64,000 nt of DNA from Pseudomonas arsenicoxydans (GTDB taxonomy: Bacteria > Pseudomonadota > Gammaproteobacteria > Pseudomonadales > Pseudomonadaceae). The first letter of the stretch is position 1; every line of letters begins with the position of its first letter. Location: the NCBI RefSeq assembly GCF_006438915.1, contig NZ_RCZE01000013.1, forward strand, positions 186,001-250,000, in the 5' to 3' direction. The notes under the pieces were generated by a model, which was not told the origin of the DNA, did not search any database, and saw only the letters and a list, made by a program, of their open reading frames with translations. Below are positions 42,493 through 51,710 of the stretch, one piece after another. Both the position numbers and the translations under genes were made by a program.

Positions 42493-42525
42493 AAAAAAAA
42501 GCCCCTGAATTCGGGGGCTCTTTTT
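42493..42525 (-). terminator. Rho-independent terminator of mltD
   Basis: On the minus strand AAAAAGAGCCCCCGAATTCA continues into GGGGCTTTTTTTT. GAGCCCC pairs with GGGGCTT around a short loop, with eight T after the stem. It begins at the mltD stop codon. Confidence 0.9.
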
Positions 42526-43966
42526 AGCGTGGCGAAGACACTACCAGCATCTGTCCAGGCTTCAACGCCTGGCCAACGCGCGGGTTCCAGCGCTTGAGGT
42601 GCTGCATCTCGACATTGAAGCGCTTGGCGACGATGTACAGCGAATCGCCTTGCTGGACCTTGTATTGAGTTTGCGGCTTCTTTTTGTCGGCTTTGCTGTT
42701 GGTGGCGACGACGGTGTTGACGCGACCACCGCTGCGTTTGGCGGTGTCGTTGATTACCAGCGTCTGCCCCGTCTTGAGGTGCTTGCCCGTCAATTTGTTC
42801 CAGCGTTGCAAGTCTTCGACGTCGACTTTATTGGCCTTGGCGATGGTGCCCAGGTTGTCGCCGCGTTTGACCCGGTAGGTGCGCTTGACGCTGGCGAGTT
42901 GAACATCGTCTGCGCCTTCGAAGACCGGTTTGCGAGGCTTCTTGCTGATCAACTCTTCCGGACGCATGGTCGACAGGCTGGTGGTCAGCAACTGCGCCTT
43001 GGACGTTGGCACCAGCAGGTGCTGCGGGCCATCGAGGGTAGTGCGCTGTTTGAACGCCGGATTGAGCTGGAACAGTTCGTCTTCGTCGATGTTGGCAACT
43101 TCGGCAACCTTGGACAGGTCCATGCGCTGATTGATTTCGACGACCTGGAAGTACGGTTCGTTGGCAATCGGGCTGAGGTTCACGCCGTACGCTTCCGGCG
43201 ACAGGACCACTTGCGACAAGGCCAGCAGCTTCGGCACATAGGCCTGGGTTTCGGCGGGCAGCGGCAGGTTCCAGTAATCGGTAGGCAGGCCGAGCCTTTC
43301 GTTGCGCTCGATGGCCCGGCTGACGGTGCCTTCACCGGCGTTGTAGGCGGCGAGGGCGAGCAACCAGTCACCGTTGAACATGTCGTGCAGGCGGGTCAGG
43401 TAATCCATGGCCGCGGTGGTCGAGGCGGTAATGTCGCGTCGGCCATCATAGGCACGGGTCTGGCGCAGGTTGTAGTAACGCCCGGTGGAAGGGATGAATT
43501 GCCAAAGACCCACCGCGTCGGCCCGGGAATAGGCCATCGGGTTGTAGGCGCTTTCAATCACTGGCAGCAGCGCCAGTTCCAGCGGCATGTTGCGTTCTTC
43601 AAGGCGTTCGATGATGTAGTGAATGTACAGGCTGCCGCGCTCGCCGGCATTTTCAAGGAAGGACGGGTTACTGGCGAACCACAGTCGCTGTTGCTCGATA
43701 CGCGGGTTGACGCCCAGGCCGTCTTGCAACTGGAAGCCCTGGCGCATGCGCTCCCAGACATCCTGTGGTACTTGCGGCGAGGGTTTTTCGCTGAGCCAGA
43801 TCGGTTTCTGTTTGGCGCGAGCGGCGATATTCGGGGTATGTGTCGCGTCGGTCTGCGGCACATGGCTGGAACAGCCCGCCAAAGTGGCGGACACAGCCAC
43901 CGCGATGGCTTGAGCCAAGCGGGTCAATGCGTCTGAATTGATGGCTTTACGAATAGGTGACGACAT
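42524..43966 (-). CDS. mltD: Membrane-bound lytic murein transglycosylase D
   Basis: 480-residue outer-membrane lipoprotein that cleaves peptidoglycan glycan strands. The lipobox L-A-G-C places the acylated cysteine at 32. The SLT domain has the catalytic E138 in P-V-I-E-S-A-Y-N-P, followed by G-L-W-Q-F-I-P-S-T-G and A-Y-N-A-G-E-G. Two clear LysM domains follow in the C-terminal third (Y-R-V-K-R-G-D-N-L and Y-K-V-Q-Q-G-D-S-L). ATG 43966 is chosen because the longer frame would bury the signal sequence. Monocistronic. Confidence 0.95.
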   Translation of the reverse strand: MSSPIRKAINSDALTRLAQAIAVAVSATLAGCSSHVPQTDATHTPNIAARAKQKPIWLSEKPSPQVPQDVWERMRQGFQLQDGLGVNPRIEQQRLWFASNPSFLENAGERGSLYIHYIIERLEERNMPLELALLPVIESAYNPMAYSRADAVGLWQFIPSTGRYYNLRQTRAYDGRRDITASTTAAMDYLTRLHDMFNGDWLLALAAYNAGEGTVSRAIERNERLGLPTDYWNLPLPAETQAYVPKLLALSQVVLSPEAYGVNLSPIANEPYFQVVEINQRMDLSKVAEVANIDEDELFQLNPAFKQRTTLDGPQHLLVPTSKAQLLTTSLSTMRPEELISKKPRKPVFEGADDVQLASVKRTYRVKRGDNLGTIAKANKVDVEDLQRWNKLTGKHLKTGQTLVINDTAKRSGGRVNTVVATNSKADKKKPQTQYKVQQGDSLYIVAKRFNVEMQHLKRWNPRVGQALKPGQMLVVSSPR

Positions 43967-44065
43967 TGGCTGGAAGTAAGTTCCGGGCAAAAATGTCGGC
44001 CGATTCTAGAAAGGGTACCCCCTGCGGTCAACCATTCAGAATTTTCATTGCAATAGGATGACGGC

Positions 44066-44833
44066 CTAGAACGTATCCTTCCAAGCCCGCAACGCCGCAA
44101 AGACCGCACTCGGAGCCCGGTTATCGGGGCCATTCCGTTCGTCCACTTTTTCTTTAACAGATGTTTCATCAACCCTTAAAAACGGGTTCGTGAGCTTTTC
44201 CAGGGCCAGGGTCGACGGCAGGGTCATGAGCCCGGCTGCGCGTTGTTGGGTCACTTTGGCGAGGCGCTCGGCGGTGTCGGGGTTTTCTGGCTCGACCGCT
44301 GCGGCAAACTTGAGGTTGCTGAGGGTGTATTCGTGGGTGCAATACACCAGCGTGTCTTCGGGCAATGCGGCCAGGCGTGTCAGCGAGGTGTGCATCTGTT
44401 CCGGAGTGCCTTCGAACAAACGGCCGCAACCGGCGGCAAACAGGGTGTCACCGCAGAACAACAGGCCATGATGGTAATAGGCAATGTGCCCCAGGGTATG
44501 GCCGGGGACGGCGAACACATCGAAGTCCCAGCCGAGCACACTGACACGGTCGTTGTCCTTGAGCGCGACTTCCCGCTCAGGAATAGATTCGCTGGCGGGG
44601 CCGTAGACGGTCGCGTCTGTTGCTTTTTTCAGCTGCTCGACGCCACCGACATGGTCATGGTGGTGGTGAGTGATCAGAATATCGCTCAATACCCAACCCG
44701 GATGTGCCGCAAGCCAGGCCTGCACGGGCGCGGCATCGCCGGGATCGACCACGGCGCAGCGCTGGGTGCGGTGGTCTTGTAACAACCAGATGTAGTTGTC
44801 GGTGAAGGCGGGCAGGGCACTGATCTGTATCAT
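44066..44833 (-). CDS. gloB: Hydroxyacylglutathione hydrolase (glyoxalase II)
   Basis: 255-residue metallo-beta-lactamase-fold enzyme that hydrolyses S-lactoylglutathione to lactate and glutathione, the second step of methylglyoxal detoxification. The metal motif T-H-H-H-H-D-H is at 55-61. Further ligands lie in V-P-G-H-T-L-G-H and G-D-T-L-F-A-A-G-C-G-R. The C-terminal glutathione-binding part ends N-P-F-L-R. ATG 44833 is fixed by homology; the open frame extends 111 bases further without matching residues. Divergent from the methyltransferase gene. Confidence 0.95.
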   Translation of the reverse strand: MIQISALPAFTDNYIWLLQDHRTQRCAVVDPGDAAPVQAWLAAHPGWVLSDILITHHHHDHVGGVEQLKKATDATVYGPASESIPEREVALKDNDRVSVLGWDFDVFAVPGHTLGHIAYYHHGLLFCGDTLFAAGCGRLFEGTPEQMHTSLTRLAALPEDTLVYCTHEYTLSNLKFAAAVEPENPDTAERLAKVTQQRAAGLMTLPSTLALEKLTNPFLRVDETSVKEKVDERNGPDNRAPSAVFAALRAWKDTF

Positions 44834-44898
44834 CGTCGGATTCGCCAAGCGGAAAACAATGGCGCATCTTAGAACTTCCTGGCGCGTTGGAGAATGCA

Positions 44899-45657
44899 AT
44901 GACCGATAAAGCGTTCGCTCAGGCTGATCCCGAGTGGCTGACATTGATCAGCGCGGCCCGTGAATGGCTGTCTGGCCCTATCGGGCAATTTTTGCTGGAT
45001 GAAGAACGGCGCATGCTCGAAGACGAGTTGGGGCGCTTCTTCGGCGGTTACCTGGTGCATTACGGCCCGTCGGCCCAGACGCCGCCGTCGGCGCCGCAAG
45101 TGCAGCGCAATGTGCGCCTCGGTGCACCGTTGCCCGGCGTCGAAATCGTGTGTGAAGAGCAGGCCTGGCCGTTGAGCGAGCACGCCGCCGACGTGGTGGT
45201 GTTGCAGCATGGGCTGGATTTCTGCCTGTCGCCCCACGGATTGCTGCGTGAAGCAGCGAGCAGCGTGCGGCCCGGCGGACATTTGTTGATTGTCGGCATC
45301 AATCCCTGGAGCAGCTGGGGTCTGCGTCATGTATTCGCCCATGACGCCATGCGCAAGGCGCGCTGCATCTCGCCGTCGCGCGTTGCCGACTGGCTGAACC
45401 TGCTGGGCTTCGCGCTGGAGAAACGCCGCTTCGGGTGCTATCGTCCGCCGCTCGCATCACCCGCCTGGCAAGCCCGTCTGGCCGGTTGGGAACGCAAGGC
45501 CGGTGACTGGCAACTGTCAGGTGGCGGCTTCTATTTACTGGTGGCGCGCAAGATTGTCGTGGGTTTGCGTCCACTGCGTCAGGAACGGCGCGAACCGATG
45601 GGCAAGCTGATTCCCTTGCCGATGGCCAAGGTCAATCGCCGTCGCATCGACCCGTAA
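44899..45657 (+). CDS. SAM-dependent methyltransferase (class I)
   Basis: 252-residue protein. Its central part has the methyltransferase type 11 pattern: P-L-S-E-H-A-A-D-V-V-V-L-Q-H-G-L-D (motif II), then L-R-E-A-A-S-S-V-R-P-G-G-H-L-L-I-V-G-I-N-P-W-S-S-W-G (motif III). The N-terminal SAM loop is weak, since the usual glycine-rich motif I is not evident. GGAG is six bases before ATG 44899. The position between gloB and rnhA is conserved in Pseudomonas. The substrate is unknown. Confidence 0.8.
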   Translation: MTDKAFAQADPEWLTLISAAREWLSGPIGQFLLDEERRMLEDELGRFFGGYLVHYGPSAQTPPSAPQVQRNVRLGAPLPGVEIVCEEQAWPLSEHAADVVVLQHGLDFCLSPHGLLREAASSVRPGGHLLIVGINPWSSWGLRHVFAHDAMRKARCISPSRVADWLNLLGFALEKRRFGCYRPPLASPAWQARLAGWERKAGDWQLSGGGFYLLVARKIVVGLRPLRQERREPMGKLIPLPMAKVNRRRIDP

Positions 45658-45673
45658 TACCTTTTATTTTCCC

Positions 45674-45692
45674 GGCCGGGTCAGTCCCGGCC
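45674..45692. other. GGCCGGG/CCCGGCC hairpin before rnhA
   Basis: A perfect 7-bp GC stem with a five-base loop lies in the 90-base gap between the methyltransferase and rnhA genes. It has no T run on either exit side, so it is not a standard terminator. It may attenuate or stabilise the transcript. Confidence 0.4.
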
Positions 45693-45747
45693 TCGGGCAT
45701 CGTCGATCACGGATCGGCGAGCCACCGCATTTTCTGGATAGATTGGC

Positions 45748-46200
45748 ATGAGCGATAGCGTAGAACTCTTCACCGACGGCGCCTGCAAAGGCAACCCTGG
45801 CCCCGGAGGCTGGGGCGCACTGCTGGTGTGCAAAGGCGTTGAAAAGGAACTGTGGGGCGGCGAAGCCAACACCACCAACAACCGCATGGAGCTGATGGGC
45901 GCGATCCGTGGCCTTGAAGAACTCAAGCGTTCGTGCGACGTACTGCTGGTGACCGACTCGCAGTACGTGATGAAAGGCATCAACGAATGGATGGACAACT
46001 GGAAGAAGCGCGGCTGGAAAACAGCGGCGAAAGAGCCGGTTAAAAATGCTGATCTGTGGAAGTTGCTGGATGAGCAGGTCAATCGCCACAACGTCACCTG
46101 GAAATGGGTGCGTGGGCACATCGGTCACCACGGTAACGAGCGGGCGGACCAATTGGCCAACCGGGGTGTGGATGAAGTGCGCGGCTACAAGCAGGCTTGA
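45748..46200 (+). CDS. rnhA: Ribonuclease HI
   Basis: 150-residue endonuclease that removes RNA from RNA-DNA hybrids. The catalytic carboxylates D10, E48 and D70 are exactly at the E. coli positions (F-T-D-G-A, N-R-M-E-L, V-T-D-S-Q-Y), and the fourth lies in N-E-R-A-D-Q-L-A. The basic handle region (W-K-K-R-G-W-K) is present. It precedes dnaQ in the same direction, as in other Pseudomonas, though a REP pair lies between them; in E. coli the two genes are divergent. Confidence 0.97.
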   Translation: MSDSVELFTDGACKGNPGPGGWGALLVCKGVEKELWGGEANTTNNRMELMGAIRGLEELKRSCDVLLVTDSQYVMKGINEWMDNWKKRGWKTAAKEPVKNADLWKLLDEQVNRHNVTWKWVRGHIGHHGNERADQLANRGVDEVRGYKQA

Positions 46201-46227
46201 TTCTGATTCGCCGATGTACCGAGTCGC

Positions 46228-46300
46228 GGCCTTCGCGAGCAAGCCCGCTCCCACATTAGAACTCGGTCAAGTGTGGGAGCGGGCTTGCCCGCGATGGCCG
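46228..46300. repeat. REP inverted pair
   Basis: Left copy CTTCGCGAGCAAGCCCGCTC and right copy with GAGCGGGCTTGCCCGCGATG are in opposite orientation with a 20-base loop, in the rnhA-dnaQ gap. The right copy carries substitutions (GCCCGCGATGG), a diverged variant. Confidence 0.82.
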
Positions 46301-46383
46301 TGACACGGTCTCTCTGAAACACCTAGGCGAGCGTGTTAACATCGCCGCTTTTGCACGATTGACCCGTTGAGAGCTGAGCACTG

Positions 46384-47142
46384 ATGGCCACCAGATCCGT
46401 TGTACTCGATACCGAAACCACCGGCATGCCGGTGACCGACGGCCACCGGATTATCGAAATCGGTTGTGTCGAATTGATCGGTCGGCGCCTGACGGGCCGG
46501 CACTTTCACGTATACCTGCAACCGGATCGCGAGAGTGACGAAGGCGCCATTGGCGTCCACGGCATCACCAACGAATTCCTGGTGGGCAAGCCGCGTTTCC
46601 CTGAAGTGGCCGATGAGTTCTTCGAGTTCATCAAAGGCGCGCAGCTGATCATTCATAACGCGGCGTTCGACGTTGGTTTCATCAACAATGAATTCGCCCT
46701 GATGGGCCAGCACGAGCGTGCGGACATCACGCAACACTGCTCGATCCTCGACACCCTGATGATGGCCCGGGAACGTCACCCTGGGCAGCGCAACAGCCTC
46801 GATGCCTTGTGCAAACGTTATGGTGTCGATAACTCGGGCCGTGAACTGCACGGCGCGTTGCTCGACTCCGAGATTCTCGCCGACGTTTACCTGACTATGA
46901 CCGGCGGCCAGACCAGCCTGTCGCTGGCTGGTAATGCATCCGATGGTAATGGCTCCGGCGAAGGCGCGGACAACTCCGCCACCGAAATCCGCCGCTTGCC
47001 CGCCGACCGCACACGCGCCCGAATCATCCGCGCCAGCGAAGATGACCTGGCCCAGCATGTCGCACGTCTTGAAGCCATCGCGAAAGCCGCCGGCGCCCCG
47101 TCGCTATGGCAGCAACTGGCGGACGCCAAGGCCCAGGCCTGA
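46384..47142 (+). CDS. dnaQ: DNA polymerase III epsilon subunit (proofreading exonuclease)
   Basis: 252-residue 3'-5' exonuclease of the replicative polymerase. The DEDDh residues begin with D9 and E11 (L-D-T-E-T-T-G) and continue in I-H-N-A-A-F-D and H-G-A-L-L-D-S-E-I-L-A-D. After residue 180 a flexible glycine/serine linker (N-A-S-D-G-N-G-S-G-E-G) leads to the C-terminal segment that binds the alpha subunit. The length is close to that of E. coli (243). Confidence 0.96.
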   Translation: MATRSVVLDTETTGMPVTDGHRIIEIGCVELIGRRLTGRHFHVYLQPDRESDEGAIGVHGITNEFLVGKPRFPEVADEFFEFIKGAQLIIHNAAFDVGFINNEFALMGQHERADITQHCSILDTLMMARERHPGQRNSLDALCKRYGVDNSGRELHGALLDSEILADVYLTMTGGQTSLSLAGNASDGNGSGEGADNSATEIRRLPADRTRARIIRASEDDLAQHVARLEAIAKAAGAPSLWQQLADAKAQA

Positions 47143-47168
47143 GGCAGAATTTTCGGGTGACAGGGCTG

Positions 47169-47292
47169 TTGTGGCGAGGGAGCTTGCTCCCGCTCGGCTG
47201 CGCAGCAGTCGTCAATCCGGCCGACTCGGTTTACCTGAAAATACAACGAGGGCCGCTTCGCGCCCCAGCGGGAGCAAGCTCCCTCGCCACAG
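47169..47292. repeat. Second-family inverted repeat (GTGGCGAGGGAGCTTGCTCC)
   Basis: Outer arms TTGTGGCGAGGGAGCTTGCT and the complement GAGCAAGCTCCCTCGCCACA enclose about 70 bases, with a partial inner match (GCTCGGCTGCG against CGCGCCCCAGC). It fills most of the 299-base dnaQ-ldcA gap; the remaining bases before ldcA hold its promoter and a small TACCCTGAGGGTA hairpin near 47391. Confidence 0.8.
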
Positions 47293-47441
47293 GTAAATCG
47301 CCGAAGGCTTGGAATTGATGGCCACATGATGGTGCGCCAATTGACCCACTTCAGGGCATCCGCACTCGCCACATCCGCCTCAACCCTCTACCCTGAGGGT
47401 ATTGGCAGGCCATGGTCTGCCGCCTCAGGACACTGAGCCCC

Positions 47442-49697
47442 ATGTATAAAGATTTGAAATTCCCGGTCCTGATCGTCCACCGCGACATCAAGGCCGACAC
47501 CGTCGCCGGTGATCGCGTGCGGGGCATCGCCCGGGAGCTGGAGCAGGAAGGCTTCAGCATCGTTTCGGCGGTGGATTACACCGAAGGGCGACTGGTTGCC
47601 TCGACCCATCACGGCCTCTCCTGCATGTTGATCGCCGCCGAAGACCCCAGTACCCACTCGCATTTATTGCAAAACATGGCAGAGCTGATCGGCCTGGCGC
47701 GAGTGCGTGCGCCGGACCTGCCGATCTTTGCCCTCGGCGAACAAGTGACGCTGGAAAACGCGCCAGCCGATGCCATGGCCGAGCTCAATCAGCTACGTGG
47801 CATTCTTTATCTGTTCGAAGACACCGTGCCGTTCCTGGCCCGGCAAGTGGCCCGGGCCGCGCGCAAGTACCTGGACAGTCTGCTGCCGCCATTTTTCAAG
47901 GCACTGGTGCAACACACCGCCGACTCCAATTATTCCTGGCATACGCCCGGCCACGGCGGTGGCGTGGCGTATCACAAGAGCCCGGTCGGGCAAGCGTTTC
48001 ATCAGTTTTTCGGGGAAAACACCCTGCGTTCGGATCTATCGGTGTCGGTGCCTGAACTGGGTTCGTTGCTCGATCACACTGGTCCTCTGGCCGAAGCGGA
48101 AGCCCGCGCCGCGCGCAATTTCGGCGCTGATCACACCTTTTTCGTGATCAATGGCACCTCGACCGCCAACAAAATCGTCTGGCATTCCATGGTCGCGCGC
48201 GATGATCTGGTATTGGTGGACCGCAACTGCCACAAGTCGGTGTTGCATTCGATCATCATGACCGGCGCCATCCCGTTGTACCTGTGCCCGGAGCGCAATG
48301 AACTGGGGATCATCGGCCCGATTCCTTTAAGCGAATTCAGCCGCGAATCGATCCAGGCCAAGATCGACGCCAGCCCGCTTACCAAGGGCCGAGCGCCCAA
48401 GGTCAAACTGGCGGTGATTACCAACTCGACCTACGACGGTCTCTGTTACAACGCCGAGTTGATCAAGCAGAATCTGGGCAATAGCGTCGAGGTGCTGCAT
48501 TTCGACGAGGCCTGGTACGCCTACGCGGCGTTTCACGAGTTTTTCGCCGGACGCTACGGCATGGGCACCTCGCGCAGCGAAGACAGCCCGCTGGTGTTCA
48601 CCACGCATTCCACGCACAAGTTGCTGGCGGCGTTCAGCCAGGCCTCGATGATTCATGTTCAGGACGGCGGCGCGCGCCAACTGGACCGCGACCGATTCAA
48701 CGAAGCGTTCATGATGCACATCTCCACCTCGCCGCAGTACAGCATCATTGCCTCGCTGGACGTGGCCTCAGCGATGATGGAAGGCCCGGCCGGACGTTCG
48801 CTGTTGCAGGAGATGTTTGACGAGGCCCTGAGCTTTCGTCGCGCCCTGGCCAATCTGCGTCAGCACATTGCGGCGGATGACTGGTGGTTTTCCATCTGGC
48901 AACCGCCGTCGGTGGAAGGCATCGATCGCGTGGTCACCGAAGACTGGCTGCTGCAACCCGATGCCGACTGGCACGGCTTTGGCGGCGTCACCGACGATTA
49001 TGTGTTGCTCGATCCGATCAAGGTCACCCTGGTCATGCCCGGCCTGACCGCAGGCGGCGCGCTGAGCGAGCGCGGGATTCCGGCGGCGGTGGTCAGCAAA
49101 TTCCTCTGGGAGCGCGGCTTGGTGGTCGAAAAGACCGGGCTGTATTCGTTCCTGGTGTTGTTCTCCATGGGCATCACCAAAGGCAAATGGAGCACGCTGC
49201 TGACCGAGTTGCTGGAGTTCAAGCGCAGCTATGACGCCAATGTCAGTCTGGCCACCTGCCTGCCGTGTGTGGCGCAACAGAGCGTCGGGCGCTATCAAGG
49301 CATGGGCTTGCGCGATTTGTGCGATCAATTGCATGCCTGTTATCGCAGCAATGCCACGGCCAAGCACCTGAAGCGCATGTACACCGTGCTGCCGGAAATC
49401 GTCATGAAGCCCGCTGACGCCTATGATCATCTGGTACGGGGCGAGGTGGAGGCAGTATCGATCGATGCACTGGACGGGCGGATTGCTGCGGTGATGCTGG
49501 TTCCTTATCCGCCAGGCATTCCGCTGATCATGCCGGGTGAGCGGTTCACCGAGTCGACCCGGTCAATCATCGACTATCTTTCATTTGCACGGACGTTTGA
49601 TAGCAGTTTCCCAGGATTCGTCGTCGATGTGCATGGATTGCAACACGAAGACGAGGGCAATGGACGGCACTACACCGTCGATTGCATCAAGGAATGA
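47442..49697 (+). CDS. ldcA: Lysine/arginine decarboxylase, PLP-dependent (LdcA type)
   Basis: 751-residue fold-type I decarboxylase with an N-terminal receiver-like wing domain (F-P-V-L-I-V-H-R-D-I-K-A-D). Its core contains W-H-T-P-G-H-G-G-G, F-D-E-A-W-Y-A-Y-A and the PLP-binding K393 in T-H-S-T-H-K. Sequence, length and position agree with what I recall of P. aeruginosa LdcA (PA1818), which decarboxylates L-lysine to cadaverine and is tied to arginine control. The start is ATG 47442; the open frame begins 30 bases earlier without support. A GNAT gene follows at once. Confidence 0.92.
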   Translation: MYKDLKFPVLIVHRDIKADTVAGDRVRGIARELEQEGFSIVSAVDYTEGRLVASTHHGLSCMLIAAEDPSTHSHLLQNMAELIGLARVRAPDLPIFALGEQVTLENAPADAMAELNQLRGILYLFEDTVPFLARQVARAARKYLDSLLPPFFKALVQHTADSNYSWHTPGHGGGVAYHKSPVGQAFHQFFGENTLRSDLSVSVPELGSLLDHTGPLAEAEARAARNFGADHTFFVINGTSTANKIVWHSMVARDDLVLVDRNCHKSVLHSIIMTGAIPLYLCPERNELGIIGPIPLSEFSRESIQAKIDASPLTKGRAPKVKLAVITNSTYDGLCYNAELIKQNLGNSVEVLHFDEAWYAYAAFHEFFAGRYGMGTSRSEDSPLVFTTHSTHKLLAAFSQASMIHVQDGGARQLDRDRFNEAFMMHISTSPQYSIIASLDVASAMMEGPAGRSLLQEMFDEALSFRRALANLRQHIAADDWWFSIWQPPSVEGIDRVVTEDWLLQPDADWHGFGGVTDDYVLLDPIKVTLVMPGLTAGGALSERGIPAAVVSKFLWERGLVVEKTGLYSFLVLFSMGITKGKWSTLLTELLEFKRSYDANVSLATCLPCVAQQSVGRYQGMGLRDLCDQLHACYRSNATAKHLKRMYTVLPEIVMKPADAYDHLVRGEVEAVSIDALDGRIAAVMLVPYPPGIPLIMPGERFTESTRSIIDYLSFARTFDSSFPGFVVDVHGLQHEDEGNGRHYTVDCIKE

Positions 49698-49711
49698 GGA
49701 CCTTTCCCAGT

Positions 49712-50326
49712 ATGCAACCTGTCATTAATCCCAAGTACCCCGGACTGTCGGTACGTGTCGCCGATGATGGCTTTGCGGCGTATATCTGGGGCAGTGATTT
49801 CAGCTTTGAAGTCGCCGCCTATGGTGCCGCCGAAATCGGCAAACCGGTCGAGCAGTGGCTGATTACGCCGATCACCCCTTATCGAAAGTGCTACGGCATC
49901 GACCCGGAAGAGTTCAGCAGTTTCCGGGATGCCGCCGACAGCGCGATTTTCATGGCGTACCTCGACGATGAGCCGGTCGGGCATCTGGTGGTCAGCACCA
50001 ACTGGAACGGCTTTGCCCATATCGACGAGCTGGCGGTACATGCCCCGGCGCGGCACCACGGGGTGGCCAAAGCCTTGTTGGACGTGGCTCAGTTCTGGAG
50101 TCGAAAGAAAAAGCTGCCGGGCATCATGCTCGAAACCCAGAACAACAATCTGGGCGCCTGTCGGCTGTATGAGCGCTGTGGTTATGTGATCGGCGGGATG
50201 GATCATCTGCGTTATCGGGGGATCGATCCGAACACCGCCGAAGTGGCGCTGTTCTGGTATCGCTTGTTCGATAACGCGCTGGAAAGCCCGATCAGTTCGC
50301 CAGCATCGCCGCGGCTTGTTCCGTAA
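49712..50326 (+). CDS. GNAT family N-acetyltransferase
   Basis: 204 residues. The acetyl-CoA-binding core reads H-I-D-E-L-A-V-H-A-P-A-R-H-H-G-V-A-K-A-L-L (motif A). It is followed by G-I-M-L-E-T-Q-N-N-N-L-G-A-C-R-L-Y-E-R-C-G-Y, a pattern shared with streptothricin-type acetyltransferases. ATG 49712 has GAGGA 11 bases upstream; ATG 49694 overlaps the ldcA stop and would add six residues. The last 35 bases overlap the end of the convergent LysR gene. Proximity to ldcA suggests a polyamine or lysine derivative as substrate (inference). Confidence 0.85.
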   Translation: MQPVINPKYPGLSVRVADDGFAAYIWGSDFSFEVAAYGAAEIGKPVEQWLITPITPYRKCYGIDPEEFSSFRDAADSAIFMAYLDDEPVGHLVVSTNWNGFAHIDELAVHAPARHHGVAKALLDVAQFWSRKKKLPGIMLETQNNNLGACRLYERCGYVIGGMDHLRYRGIDPNTAEVALFWYRLFDNALESPISSPASPRLVP

Positions 50327-51185
50327 CGATGTCCAGCAGGGTCTGAATGGCGGGCGCAGGTTCGCCGTTTTTCAGGGTCAGGGCGTAGAGACTGATTGGC
50401 ACCGCCGGGGCCAGCGGACACACATCCAGTCCGCTGGTTTTGGCGCCCAGGGCGGTAAACGGGTCGACAATCGCCAGGCCTTCACCGGCCTCGACCATGC
50501 TGCGCATCATCTGATGCGTCTGCACCCGGATATGCACGACCGGGGCAGGACGCAGCGCCTGCATTTTGTTCTCCAGGGCGCGGCTCAGCGGATCGTGGCC
50601 TTCGAGGCCGACCATCGACTGGCCCGCCAGGTCCTGTAATGAAATGTATTTCTGCTTGGGCTGCAGCCAGCCATGGGGCGCCAGGAGCTGGAGCTTGCCT
50701 TGGGCAATTACCTGACAATGAATGTCGGCGTGATCGGGGTCATGCAGGCTCAACCCCAGGTCGCTTTCGCGCAACAACAGGGATTTGATGATCTCGCGGG
50801 TCGGTTGGCTCAACAGGCTGCAAGGCGCATCGGGCAGCCGTCGGCGCAGCGCGGCGATGCTTTGGGGCAACAATTGTTGAGCGAGTGGCGGGGTGCAGAT
50901 GATGCGCAGAGGCGGTGCCTGGTACTGCTTGAGGCTGGCGGCAAGGCGTTGGACGGGCTCCAGCGCTTCGTAGACGTGGGTGATTTGCGCTTCCAGCTCC
51001 CGCGCTTCGCGGGTCGCCTGCAAGCGCCCACGCACGCTGGAGAACAGCATGAAACCCAACTGACCCTCGGCCTCGCGCAAAATGCCTTCAACCTCGGTCA
51101 CCGGCAACTGCAGCCATTCGGCGGCGGTGCCCAGGTGACCGGTCTGCACAAGCGCGTGGATCACTTCGATATGGCGTAAACGCAT
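50292..51185 (-). CDS. LysR-family transcriptional regulator
   Basis: 297 residues. The N-terminal domain begins M-R-L-R-H-I-E-V-I-H-A-L-V-Q-T-G and has the LysR recognition region in weak form (L-P-V-T-E-V-E-G-I-L-R-E-A-E). The effector domain (A-P-P-L-R-I-I-C-T-P-P-L-A) starts near residue 90. The degenerate recognition helix resembles a diverged nocR/lysR subgroup. Its 3' end overlaps the GNAT gene in convergent orientation by 35 bases. Targets are unknown; ldcA-GNAT is a candidate. Confidence 0.82.
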   Translation of the reverse strand: MRLRHIEVIHALVQTGHLGTAAEWLQLPVTEVEGILREAEGQLGFMLFSSVRGRLQATREARELEAQITHVYEALEPVQRLAASLKQYQAPPLRIICTPPLAQQLLPQSIAALRRRLPDAPCSLLSQPTREIIKSLLLRESDLGLSLHDPDHADIHCQVIAQGKLQLLAPHGWLQPKQKYISLQDLAGQSMVGLEGHDPLSRALENKMQALRPAPVVHIRVQTHQMMRSMVEAGEGLAIVDPFTALGAKTSGLDVCPLAPAVPISLYALTLKNGEPAPAIQTLLDIVTEQAAAMLAN

Positions 51186-51273
51186 GCGTGAAGTCCATGT
51201 TCAGCAGGTGAGGGAATCAGTGACTGAATCCTAACTCAACTGCGCGCATATGACTTCTGCTCATAACATGAGG

Positions 51274-51534
51274 TTATGAAGCGACGTTGGCTGCCGGCAC
51301 GCTGCCGACAAAGGTGTCGGGTTCACGCACAATGGTCACGTCCGATTGAACCAGCAGAAACTGGTTGTCATCGAGCTTCTTGACGCGATCGCCAATGGCC
51401 AGTTTGTAGGTGGTGACAGGCTCCGTGCCGCCGAGGCCGTCTGCCGACGGGGTGGATTCCTGGAACTCATGCACGGAATAAACGCGGCCTTCCGCATCTC
51501 TTGCATGGAACTGACCGACAAGTACTGCTGCCAT
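51274..51534 (-). CDS. Conserved small hypothetical protein
   Basis: 86-residue soluble protein with no signal peptide, cysteine or membrane segment. It reads as a small all-beta protein (V-G-Q-F-H-A-R-D, V-T-T-Y-K-L-A-I-G-D-R-V-K-K-L, F-L-L-V-Q-S-D-V-T-I-V-R-E). I recall similar short proteins in Pseudomonas but cannot name a family. AGAGG lies ten bases before ATG 51534. Codon use is like its neighbours. Divergent from the FMN reductase gene. Confidence 0.7.
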   Translation of the reverse strand: MAAVLVGQFHARDAEGRVYSVHEFQESTPSADGLGGTEPVTTYKLAIGDRVKKLDDNQFLLVQSDVTIVREPDTFVGSVPAANVAS

Positions 51535-51710
51535 CTGTTTAGAACCTCTGGAGATAAATCACTCAATTTTCGGTTCTGTAGACCGTTGTTGGGCGAAGTA
51601 AGTTTTCCTACAAGAAAAAAATAGTCAGGGGCGGTGAAATTCAGAGCCCGCTGGGTGAATCGTCATCTATACCTACAAGTTCTTTCCATCGGACAGTCGA
51701 GACATCTTCC

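Noticed and set aside
45674..45692. Terminator before rnhA
   Set aside because: The stem is strong but is followed by neither a plus- nor a minus-strand T run.
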